Source: Varroa destructor
Lineage: Eukaryota > Arthropoda > Arachnida > Mesostigmata > Varroidae
DNA length: 64,000 bases
Direction: 5' to 3'
Assembly (NCBI RefSeq): GCF_002443255.2
Contig: NW_019211454.1
Coordinates: 57,438,608 to 57,502,607, forward strand
The notes under the pieces are model-generated. The model saw only the letters and a program-made list of their open reading frames with translations, was not told the origin of the DNA and did no database searches. This document shows, piece after piece, positions 28,501-36,689 of this stretch; within the stretch, counting starts at the first letter, position 1, and the number at the start of each line of letters is the position of its first letter. The position numbers were made by a program, and so were the translations under genes.

Positions 28501-31500
28501 CTTGTACTCAGGATGCCAGCAAGTACAGAGAGGGGGGTAATCAGTGAAGGGTGTACGTGTATAGCACAGGCAGTCTTGTCGAGCATTGTAGTCGTGTCCT
28601 TTCGGTTCGTAGAATTACCGTAAGTTGCTACGATATACACTTACTTGCCTTCACTGCAGCATCTCCTGTAATTGTCGCGCTGATTTTTCTAAATGTTTTT
28701 GGACACATTGGAAATACTTGTTCACAAATTTATAAACATCCATTACATTGTAACTTCGCTGGTCAGTCATTCATTGCTTAAGATTATTTCACAACGACCG
28801 TTGCAGCAACGAGAACAGGGCCACTATATAAATAGCCCATAATCCTAACGCGTGCCAGATTATACACAAAATCTGAAACAAGAAGTACGTAACGACGCGA
28901 AGTACACTAGCATTGTCATTTTAGCCTGATACAGGACAATTTGCTAGTGACACATCGTCTTAAATACCCAATAATAGCTAATAATTTCTGATTTGTGATA
29001 ATAGTAAATAATATAAATATAATAACAAGAAAAAATTGTTCTCTCTCTATCTACAATTCTATCAGCAAGCCTGATCGTACACAAAGTTTGACAACAGAGT
29101 AATTGCGCTAAACTTAGAAAAACTGTAATGGAACAGAAGCATGGAAATACGACAACGACAGATCGTATCCTGAAACAACGTGGACAAATATATCGGGTCT
29201 ATAAATATGGGTCTATAAATAATAACGAAAATTGTACGATGCTCACAATAGACGAACCGTCGTTTATTCGAGCTTGCACAGTAAGTCTATATCTTGATTT
29301 GTATCTATCCTGAAGTATATATTTAGGTTTATCAAATCAATAAATTTTTGTGGGATCAGCGTATGGGAAGTGATCAATAGAACTCCGCTGACGTATATGT
29401 ACAAATTACGCTGTCATATGTTATAATCTCGGTCAGAACCTATTACGGTTTTAGGCTAAGCACAGGCCGATAGAGTAGAGTATTGCATTTCTAGTTATCT
29501 AGATAACTAACGGTCTAGCGTATCGAAGAACTCGATTGTCGTTGATCGTTGACAAACACCATCGTGTCTTATAGCATTGATCTTGTTCTGCACGTTCTCG
29601 GCACCCTCATCGTATTGCAGCATTAATTGCAATGAGTTGAAACAAACGCCGTTGGTATACGATTTGATATTTTACTATGCGACGTTTCCAACATAAGCCT
29701 GACACTGTCATTCTTGTTAGGCCATTTATCGTCACCTATATGATCGCGCAGAAACTAAAAGATGGCTGATTAGACATTGAATCGAATGAGGAGACATGTG
29801 CATAAATTTATATAAAGCATAATGTAGACTTTTTTAATCTAACCTTGTGCTTCTTCTCTCCCAGATGCTCCAAAGGTCCAGGTTTCTATCCGAGGAGGCC
29901 ACGACAGCTTGGCGGTTAACGAAGGCGACGATGTCTATCTAGAATGCACTTTCTCAGCAAATCCGGAACCTCATACCATCCTCTGGTCTGTGTTTATAAT
30001 TCCGTGTGTAGCAATATGAACAATCTAAACATGTTCCTAGCGCATTGTGCGTATAGAGAAAAGTACCCTTAGTACAATAATAGATGTTGTGCTCGGCATG
30101 TCCGAATTTGATAATTAATTACCGCTGTCATCTGATCTTGCACCGAAACAGCTTCAGGTGCTAAAATTTGTCTGCTTTAATTGTGTAGTCATAATTTCTT
30201 GCTAAGTACTAACACCTTTGTAATATAATAATGTTAAACAAGACGTTAGGTTTACTGTAAATTTTACAAAAAACAAAAAATTGGAGTAGCTGGACATAAT
30301 AAATTGTTTTTTCTCAAATTTATCTGTTCAAATTTGCTTTGGAAAAGATTAAATATTTTCTCCAGACAATTGATTGTTTTTTATAAAAGTTTTGGACGTT
30401 ATAGTCCTTTAAATGCACAACGTGAGTTCGGAGAACGTTTTTTTCAGTAATAGGTAGGTGTTTATATTCACCCAAATAATGTTCATAATAGTAAAATGTC
30501 TAAGGACAATATATAATGACTTTTTTTTTCTTTTACGCATATCTGAATAACCCGTCCGACTGCCGTGGTGACGTCGTTATTTGAACGTGTTAAGTCGGAC
30601 GACGAAAGGGGTCAGTATACGTGGTGACGTCGTTATTTGAACGTGTTAAGTCGGACGACGAAAGGGGTCAGCATACGTGGATAATGTGTGCGAGCATTCG
30701 ATGACACAAAGCTATTAATGGTTGGTCTGAGAACAATTGTCCTTGCCGGACTGTTGCACACAAATGGCCCGAGTTGCGCAGAAATCACTGGTTTCAGTGG
30801 CACCAAATTCGAGGTACCCTGAGCGACTCATCTTGTCGACCATTTCCTGTGACGAGCTCGATGTGGTTAGAGGGCCGACAAAGCTATACAGCAACACCTA
30901 ACGAGAAACTTCTCGTCCGTTAGCGCAATACGTAGACAGGTAGAACGTCTGGCTTCGACGTCTTCAGTCGTTCCGACAGATAAGGCTACGTCAGCATTTT
31001 CACCTATCCAGTGTTGTTACCGATATATGGACGACTTGCTTTTGCTTCGATTTTGTTCACCTCATTTTAACTTGACGTTGAGATTTTGCCTCTTAATTTT
31101 AGGTATCACGACAGCCGCTTACTGCCAGAATACCTTGTGCCCATAACAACAGGTCCCTACCTGATTCTGAAAGGCGCCAGACCCGAACACTCAGGAAATT
31201 ATACTTGTTCTGTTGCTAATCTTCTGGGAAACGCTACGAGCGGTCCGGCAAACCTGCAGGTGAAATGTGAGTGACTCACTAAAGGACAGTACAATAAATA
31301 AGTGGAAGTCCAGTGGAAACAAGGTCCCCGTATAGCCGATTACATTTGCCCGTGCATCTAGCGCCATCTATTCTCAAATAGTTTCCCCTATCTGTATCAT
31401 GCGATTTATAGAAGTAGCTTCTCGATTGACTACTGCATAGAGGTAACTGTCCCCGATCAAAAAGACAACATCAAGGGCTGTATGTATTCGTCTTTCCGGA

Positions 31501-34500
31501 AACAGAACAGTAAATCGCAGATTAAAGCTTTTAGATCGTCGCTCCAAATCAGAGGCAGATGTCAGAGATTGTTGATGAAGATATCTCCTTGGTCATTGTA
31601 GATCTGCGTACATGCGACGCCAGTGCGAGTAATGTTATTTCATTTTATTTGCATCTATCGAACAGCTATTTAACACTACCGCTTATTAATAATTGCTATA
31701 AACAGCCTTTGCTTCCCGCGTATCATCTCGTCATTATACAGATCGGCCACGTTGCGTTTCGTTATGGAGATCGCCCAGTGTCGCATCGTTACTGCCGATC
31801 TCGAAAGGCGTAGCAAACCCTTTACATGCACAGAAGTCCAGCATAGGCCAGGACATCGTTGACGAGATTCGTATTGGCTGTGAATTGGATTGCGATGATG
31901 GCGCGACGTGTGACTTCATCTGGGATGTATTTGATGAAGCCGGTGTACGAATGAACATTCAACCTCATTCAGAAGAACCAGTCAAAGCAACGACTCAGTC
32001 CAGATCTCGTCTAGCAGAATTTAGTATACCGAGGAGATACAGCCAGCAACCGTTACGAATAGAGTGTCGAGGAAAGAACCGCATTGGAGTTACCAAAATT
32101 CAACCATGTTCACTGGAAATTCCGTCAGTTGCTGGAGGAAACGAAAATCAGTGCGTTCTTTCATGGGGCGATACACGCCGTCTGCGCAAAGCCAGTGATC
32201 CGCTTCTTGTTAGATGCCCGCTAAAGGAAGGTCGTCCTCAACAATGGCGCCGTCCTGATCAGAGCAACGAGGTACAACTATCTGATTACGGCACGGGTCA
32301 CACGTACGTCCTGGAGATTCTAAACGGTAAATTTGTTACCTGCCATATTCACGGACATAAGCATGTGAGCTACTTTATAACGTTTAAAGTAAATGCTGTT
32401 TTCCTTTCGTCAATAGTTAATTTGAACTAGTACTTCGGCAGTGTGCAAATAAAACAATTATTCCGATCGGAAATTTACGCTTCAACTAATAACAGGGGAA
32501 TGAAAACAAAAGAAAACCAGGAAGCATGTTTTACCACCAGGTTTAACAGAACAAATATTCTCAACTTTGCTTGTTGGCTTGATTACAGAACATTATATTT
32601 TTTCCGTAGCGTTACGACGAAGGAGGGAAGAGTTAACTACGAAATCCATTGCTTCTTTAAACCTGCTTGTTTTTGTATACGAGCTGCATTTTTTCTATGG
32701 CTTTTCCATCGAGACACCGGCTTAGTAGATGATCCATTTTATTTACAAAAGACAGACGGACTGCTAAGTGTATCGTATTGCTAAAACAAACGCGTTGTGT
32801 GATCAATGGATTACTGTTGAACGACTATATTTCTCCGCAATGAAACGAATAGAACTAAATTTATGTTTGGTTCGAACGTATATGGTGTACTCAGATATGC
32901 GCGCCTATCAATAAGAATTATCTTGCTTATTTTTTATACTTTTTACTCTGCTATCGGTTGCTCTATTTCTCGGGCCTACCTATCATAAAGAACTCGGCCA
33001 CGTAGTGGATCATCTGGTCTCGCCGGAGCCACGGTTCGCCCTTGAGGCAGGCAGCCGCTGGCGGGAAGGCAGCGGAGAAGTTCCTCAGATGGAAAAATTG
33101 CTTCTGCGAATTGTCATCCCCAGTTTGCAAACCACCAGAACCGTTGGCCTCCAGAGAAGTGTCGGCGGTAGCCATAGTAATAGGCCCGGCGTTAAGGCTA
33201 ATGCGGAAAGCTCCATACCGTTTACATTGTGCTGTTCGGCCCGCGGAAAGGACCTTGCACAAATGCTTCTTAAGCCGCGGAGCGAGCCACTGGCTACGTC
33301 CAACGCCTTTACATATGGTATGTAAATTGTAACAACGTTCTCAGCAGTCGCGACAACAGACTTCAGCAATATTTCGTATTGGCAGTCGACGAGCTAATAA
33401 TACTGATAATAGTACATGTACAGAACGTACATTGATAGACCTATATTCTTATTACTATCATTACTTATAGTGCATACGTACAAATAAAGGTTTAAGCCTG
33501 TCTTTTTGAAAGTGGCTGAAACAATTTAGAATTTGCTAATTCCCCGTCTACATGTGAATAGTCCACAGGATGACTTTACTTCCATTACATTTTACAGGAT
33601 CAACAGGCTTTCCAGTAACGGATAGTGTTTTTTGTTTTGAATTATTCCTTCGAAGCAACAACCAAAAATTTCCTACAGATAATGTTGTTTTTGTATTATT
33701 ATTAGTCTTGGAAGCACAACGTTCCGAGTGGTGGCGCTATCTACCTTGTTAATTCTTATGTACGTGCGAAAAGACATAGCGTCTCTTTCGGCAGAGGTAA
33801 CGCTTTAGGTGTTACAAACTGTTTACCCTGCCTACCGTTAATATGTCCAGCAAACGCACGATTTATCTTTCCACCCCTATACTATACCAATAGCAGCAGC
33901 AGCAGCAGCGGCAGCAGCAGCAGCGGCAAAGGATAGCAGATGCTTCTCTACTAACGATCCGTTCGGCTATACCCCATAACGTTCTGGATTACAGCCCCGG
34001 CCTGACGTACACTTACGTGTCTGAGCTATCCCAGTTCTAATATGACGGACAACAACGAACGTCAGAGTTTTACATCAGGGACACGTTTCGCCCTCGTCCA
34101 CTTTACCGGTTGACAAAACGAAATTATAGCAAATGCCAGAGGAAATTTTATGGAGGGGAAGAAATCAGAGCTGATTTTGTTGAGTTGAAGATGAATTTTC
34201 GTAGTTTGTCTACAACTGTTAATGGCTTCTTACGATGAAGACGGCTGTTTTAAACGATGTCATCACGAAAAAAAAACCATGTACGTTCGAAGAGCGTGTT
34301 GATACTTTCGTTGTTGTTTGTCACAATCAACATATACATTTACCGTAAAAGAGATCAGTATCAAATGTATATCTTATAGTCCGAAGAAGCAAAACAACAT
34401 TTACTCTAAACACGACCTATTAAAGTCTGTTCATTATCTACAGTATATAGAAGTCTCCAAAAGTTCAAAGTACAAGCTAGAGTCAAGGCAATAGAGGTAT

Positions 34501-35432
34501 GGTTAAAATATTTGCGGGCACTTTGTTTTGCAGTACCTTATTTGCTGTGTCTTCCTTATACAACTGATCTTATTTCCGTAAGAAGTCCGATGAGGCCTAC
34601 TTACCGAAAGGAAAAGCGTAGCATAAAGATTAATCATTTACCTAAGAATCATACAATGGATTCCAGTTTATTCATCCCGGTTTGTTTTCGGGTGGCACAC
34701 GACCAGTGTCACTGATGCAGTTATGACTCTCTTTAATATACCTCTAATTGAATGCTATATGCTATATCCAGAGCGACGATTGCGGTCTGCATATGTATCG
34801 CAATATATTGTGTTTTTTTTTTCCTTTTATAGTACCGTCCATTACAAATGGATCCAATAAAATATACTGTGGTACAGAAAAAGCTAACACAGAAGAATTG
34901 TTCGGAGCAACGGCTGGAAAAGAATATCTTTTCGAAGAAAAAAAAACTTTAATAAATGCCCGAATTCTGAAATAGGCGATGAAAACATTTTGGCAACATT
35001 TGTTGATCGTTACAGGGACGTGTTGTTTGTCTGTCGTCAGTTTTTGATAGTAGTGGCGATAACACATTTTAAAAGAAGGTCTGCAGCTAAGATAAATGTT
35101 TCTAGTTTGTGCGATGGTTTCCGAAGCTCTATGCGTTAGACCATCAGGCCAACACGTATGAGCAGCAGCAAAACGAATGACCAGTCAAGAAACAAACCAG
35201 TTAGCCGATTGAAATTTAACAGAACAAGAGATTGGGATCTATACTTACGAACTGGACCACTCACTGGACGTACTTAGTGCTATACACGTATCAAATACGC
35301 ATCTTTCCTAACGTTTGTGTTTCGTCTCTTACTTCTGAATCAGGCGGCCTAAAAACAGCACAGCTGCACAAGCACGCAGTCATTCTTATGGCGACATGCA
35401 CCGTCGCCATAGTATCCCTTATAAGTCGATAA
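19417..35432 (+). CDS. Sidestep-family Ig-superfamily receptor, 9 recognised exons, in-frame stop in Ig3
   Basis: Gene-level entry. Joined exons: 19417-19547, 23519-23756, 24573-24932, 25243-25584, 29865-29985, 31103-31266, 31814-32326, 32991-33317, 35344-35432. With one base from a missing upstream exon they give exactly 762 codons including the final TAA. Residues counted from the first exon: Ig1 about 8-120, Ig2 125-240, Ig3 245-357, Ig4 358-452, Ig5 453-560, FN3-like about 565-650, hydrophobic tail 744-759. Each Ig domain shows its Cys...Trp...Cys core. Family knowledge: Drosophila Sidestep is a muscle-surface guidance ligand bound by Beaten path on motor axons; arthropods carry several paralogues. 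The Ig1 segment with the YRLDGR motif, GKPEI at the start of Ig2, HPRLP in Ig3 and SPEPRF in the FN3 region all fit that family. The paralogue is unknown, so no symbol is given. Codon 277 is TGA, so as written the product would stop in Ig3. It could be a recent pseudogene, a sequence error or a null allele. The initiating exon was not found. Confidence 0.85.
19548..23518 (+). other. Intron 1 of Sidestep-like gene (3971 bp)
   Basis: GT..AG bounded, AT-rich. The short open frames inside it show no recognisable domain. I see no mobile-element coding remnant in it. Confidence 0.7.
23519..23756 (+). CDS. Sidestep-like exon 2: C-terminal half of Ig1
   Basis: The acceptor is TCTGATTTCAG and the donor GTACGT, leaving phase 1. 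It begins KEVIYRLDGRRG, the characteristic Side-family C'-strand segment that precedes a variable loop. It continues through RSYFSLARQPATLKIARLEL to DSDEYTCEVQ with the second Ig1 cysteine, and ends in VFTVI. It follows exon 1 in phase 0 across a 3971-bp intron. Confidence 0.9.
24573..24932 (+). CDS. Sidestep-like exon 3: Ig2
   Basis: A complete Ig2 domain on one exon. It starts (L)PSGKPEIIDA and has ARLTCRV (first Cys), TVRWDIG (core Trp) and RKLKCIVQQ (second Cys), ending in EVGLDIN. The donor is CGTAAGT. The acceptor GATAAAAG has a weak pyrimidine tract, but the phase is exact on both sides. The domain corresponds to the second Ig of Side proteins, which typically opens with PGKP and closes with DMN. 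Confidence 0.9.
25243..25584 (+). CDS. Sidestep-like exon 4: Ig3, contains in-frame TGA
   Basis: The acceptor is TTTTGTCTGCAG and the donor T|GTAAGT, both strong. Ig3 runs from (L)PAESVDVW through GEFHCRAIGS, then a TGA at 25341-25343, then PAANVSWALE, MTFSVLML, GRILQCVAAHPRLP and IKLNIF. The Side family usually has GSRPPA at this position, so the stop replaces the arginine and is consistent with CGA to TGA. No GT lies nearby that would splice the stop out. The downstream half keeps its Trp, its Cys and the HPRLP signature. Confidence 0.85.
25341..25343 (+). other. In-frame TGA stop inside Ig3 of the Sidestep-like gene
   Basis: Both flanks are coding in the same frame: CRAIGS before, and PAANVSW after. 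The stop lies at codon 277 of 762 in the joined reading frame. A C-to-T change at the first base of a CGA arginine codon explains it. Sequencing error, a null allele, early pseudogenisation, readthrough or RNA editing cannot be told apart from this sequence alone. Confidence 0.85.
26985..27125 (-). pseudogene. RT motif C and following block of the non-LTR element
   Basis: The minus-strand frame gives HTDDLVALGKIRF (catalytic DD present; the usual first residues F/Y-A are replaced by H-T). It continues ALIKLSYYMDQTGL, a stop codon, INMDKTEAMEFRHRG. The pattern GLxIN..KTE.M.F is standard just after the catalytic DD. Confidence 0.72.
27318..27365 (-). pseudogene. RT motif A remnant of the non-LTR element
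   Basis: The minus-strand frame gives LLAVFMDFKSPFDIAP. This corresponds to the conserved xxxFxDxxxAFDxV block that holds the first catalytic aspartate of non-LTR reverse transcriptases. The alanine of the usual AFD is replaced by proline. Confidence 0.7.
28226..28405 (-). pseudogene. Endonuclease C-terminal remnant of the non-LTR element
   Basis: The minus-strand frame gives DANIIDIFVSN, as in the S-x-IDx-x-x-xN block of APE endonucleases. HAPVEVELPL follows in the place of the SDH-P-V block, with the catalytic SDH altered. After one stop comes KLPKTLDLTN, the usual linker towards the RT. Confidence 0.6.
29865..29985 (+). CDS. Sidestep-like exon 5: first half of Ig4
   Basis: The acceptor CTTCTTCTCTCCCAG has an excellent pyrimidine tract. 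It encodes (Y)APKVQVSIRGG, VNEGDDVYLECTFSANPEP and TILW. EGDDVYxEC..ANP is a hallmark of Side Ig4. The donor is CTCTG|GTCTGT in phase 2. The codon of the core tryptophan is split between this exon and the next (TG|G). Confidence 0.88.
30565..30676. repeat. 56-bp tandem duplication, two copies
   Basis: Copy 1 is 30565-30620 and copy 2 is 30621-30676. They differ at one base (GTATAC against GCATAC at the end of the unit). The unit begins GTGGTGACGTCGTTATTTGA and ends in GGGGTCAGTATAC. Each copy has a TGACGTCG core. The segment GTCGGACG in each unit is the reverse complement of CGTCCGAC at 30553-30560, just upstream. It lies in intron 5, between the two halves of Ig4. Confidence 0.95.
31103..31266 (+). 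CDS. Sidestep-like exon 6: second half of Ig4
   Basis: The acceptor is TTAATTTTAG and the donor AAAT|GTGAGT. It completes the split Trp and continues YHDSRLLPEY, GPYLILKGARPEHSGNYTCS (second Ig4 cysteine), VANLLGNATSG and ANLQVK. An N-glycosylation sequon (NYT) overlaps the cysteine strand, and a second one (NAT) follows. The phases match exon 5 and exon 7. Confidence 0.9.
31814..32326 (+). CDS. Sidestep-like exon 7: Ig5 and start of FN3-like segment
   Basis: The acceptor GGCGTAG is weak, but the phase is exact. Ig5 has EIRIGCELDC (first Cys), CDFIWDV (Trp), PLRIECRGKNRIG (second Cys) and IQPCSLEI. Extra cysteines cluster around the first core cysteine (CELDCDDGATCDF). The exon then enters the FN3-like part: NQCVLSWG, PLLVRCP and TYVLEILN. 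The donor is AACG|GTAAAT, phase 1. A later in-frame GT at 32365 (CAT|GTGAGC) is an alternative, but it would be phase 0 and would not join the next exon. Confidence 0.85.
32991..33317 (+). CDS. Sidestep-like exon 8: FN3-like segment, divergent juxtamembrane part
   Basis: Joining exon 7 at acceptor CATAAAG restores (E)LGHVVDHLVSPEPRFAL. SPEPRF is typical of the FN3 module that follows Ig5 in Side proteins. After it the frame continues KLLLRIVI to NAFTY, but the usual YAxNxKGxS turn is not recognisable. The donor is TATG|GTATGT. The exon is clearly GC-richer than its introns. Its 3' two thirds are assigned only by frame continuity and splice phase. Confidence 0.6.
33892..33927. repeat. (AGC)n trinucleotide repeat, interrupted by GGC
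   Basis: Twelve triplets AGC/GGC in intron 8. No open frame with recognisable coding content surrounds it. Confidence 0.95.
35344..35432 (+). CDS. Sidestep-like exon 9: C-terminal hydrophobic segment and stop
   Basis: The acceptor TTCTGAATCAG joins in phase 1. It encodes (G)GLKTAQLHKH, then the hydrophobic stretch AVILMATCTVAIVSLI, then SR and TAA. This is either a short transmembrane helix with almost no cytoplasmic tail or a GPI-anchor signal. Known Side proteins generally have a longer helix and a tail, so this may be an alternative last exon. The exact phase match supports it; the short length makes it less secure. Confidence 0.55.
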
Positions 35433-36208
35433 CACAAATCATGGGCGAGATCGGAGCGTAGACACCAGAAGAGCAGACAAAGACAGGAAAATCACGATAG
35501 CATCTATAGAAAGCAACGCATCGACAGCATGGTTTGTCTAGATATAAGGGAAACATTCGGCGATAGAACAGGCGGGATCGTAGAATCTCTAAATGCCACT
35601 TATGATTCCATTGAAGCTGTCGGAGTTACCAGCTCGTTCGAGGTCGCCGAGGCGGTGTGAGCATTCCATTCGCGGGATTCCTCAATCAGAATCGAGCCAA
35701 TAACAACAGAGAGTTGAACGAAGAGCCATGTAAAAGTAGATTGCCTGGTTCATCTGTGCGCGATATAAGGATGGTGATCATACGTGGCGTGGCAGCCGTG
35801 TGACTGAGCTCGCGCCTAATCGCTTTATGTTTATCTGTAAATGTGCGGGTGCGTGATCAGGAGCTATTACGATGATCGTGACGAGTTTTTTTTACTTTGA
35901 AGCTTTCGAGTGTGGTGTATGTTGAGCAAAATGTGAAGAAGCCAGAGTGCAGACGACAATGTGCCGACAAATCACAGTCTGATTCGGATTTGTCACTCGC
36001 GTTCAGAGCAGAACATCGTCCATGCGTAAACGGCTATCGAAGCCTACAAGTCCATAAAGTAAATAGGGGACTCTCAAATTTTAAGCGACATAAACGAAAT
36101 AGGTTTCGCATTAACGATATACATGTCGACGTGTAAATAACGCATATCTATATACAAATAAGTAATTGCCCAGGGAAGTAAATGAATGCGAACTTTAGTA
36201 AGGTAGAG

Positions 36209-36251
<43 letters not shown>

Positions 36252-36503
36252 TAAAAATGATAGTGGTGTAATATCGATGGGACGTTGAGAAGGCAGCGGA
36301 AGGCACCCTGCCATCTCGAACGTGAATTCTGTGTTTAGCGCACCGATCCACCCCATTCATCGTGTTCAGAACAAACTTGTATGTCGTAAATTAAAAGAGT
36401 AAAAGACGAATCAGCTAGAACAAAAGTCACACAAAGAAAAAAAATTATGTTCCGTAATATATACACACAAACCAAAAGCAACAAAAATGTAATTAATAAT
36501 AAA
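35433..36503 (+). other. Putative 3' UTR and polyadenylation signals of the Sidestep-like gene
   Basis: Sequence after the TAA at 35430-35432. ATTAAA occurs at 36390-36395 and AATAAA at 36498-36503, either of which could be the polyadenylation signal. A (GA)n microsatellite lies inside. The extent is inferred only; no transcript evidence is available. Confidence 0.3.
36212..36247. repeat. (GA)n microsatellite
   Basis: About 18 uninterrupted GA dinucleotides, roughly 0.8 kb beyond the stop codon of the Sidestep-like gene. Confidence 0.97.
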
Positions 36504-36670
36504 TGTATTTTTGACGATTTGAACTAGCGTCTTGTTTTATATGTGTGCGCATGGGCTCTACGAAGTGCGATACAACATCTGTTCAAAGAAGTAGGAAAGG
36601 GATAGATGCTTCCCGTTTACAAGCCAAATACCACATGATGAAATCTTCTTTGAATTCAGATTGTTTAGCT

Positions 36671-36687
36671 AAAAAAAAAAAAAAAAA
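36671..36687. repeat. A17 homopolymer
   Basis: Seventeen consecutive A. It could be the tail of an old retroposed sequence, but I see no target-site duplication or recognisable body. Confidence 0.9.
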
Positions 36688-36689
36688 TT

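Larger units (their letters stand above)
26940..28525 (-). mobile_element. Decayed non-LTR retrotransposon (endonuclease plus reverse transcriptase), antisense in intron 4
   Basis: Read on the minus strand, 28525 to about 28190 matches the end of an APE-type endonuclease: HPEYKH, RLETLGAFHFPGP, SSDANIIDIFVSN, HAPVEVELPL, then KLPKTLDLTN. About 0.7 kb further on come reverse-transcriptase blocks in order. They are an upstream segment near 27475-27395, motif A AVFMDFKSPFD near 27360-27325, motif B-like LILSLFILLLN near 27190-27155, motif C HTDDLVAL near 27123-27100, and then QTGL-stop-INMDKTEAMEF. Frameshifts and several stops, including one where QINMDKTE is expected, show an old inactive copy. 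I cannot assign a clade; the blocks resemble the Jockey/I/R1/CR1 group. The sense is opposite to the host gene. Confidence 0.72.
25585..29864 (+). other. Intron 4 of Sidestep-like gene (4280 bp)
   Basis: The longest recognised intron, lying between the Ig3 and Ig4 exons. It hosts the antisense retrotransposon remnant described separately. The remainder is AT-rich. It contains a short imperfect direct repeat of GGGTCTATAAAT at 29195-29220. Confidence 0.7.

Noticed and set aside
32365..32430. Extension of Sidestep-like exon 7 past 32326 to a GTGAGC donor
   Set aside because: It would end in phase 0 and fail to join exon 8, whereas the GTAAAT donor at 32327 restores LEILN-E-LGHVVDHL in frame.
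33892..33927. (AGC)n as a polyglutamine or polyalanine coding tract
   Set aside because: It lies inside intron 8 of the Sidestep-like gene with no supported open frame around it.
35100..35165. tRNA-like 5' half on the minus strand (GGCCTGATGGTCTAACGC)
   Set aside because: The A-box resemblance is partial; I see no matching anticodon stem, T-arm with GTTCGA or acceptor pairing.
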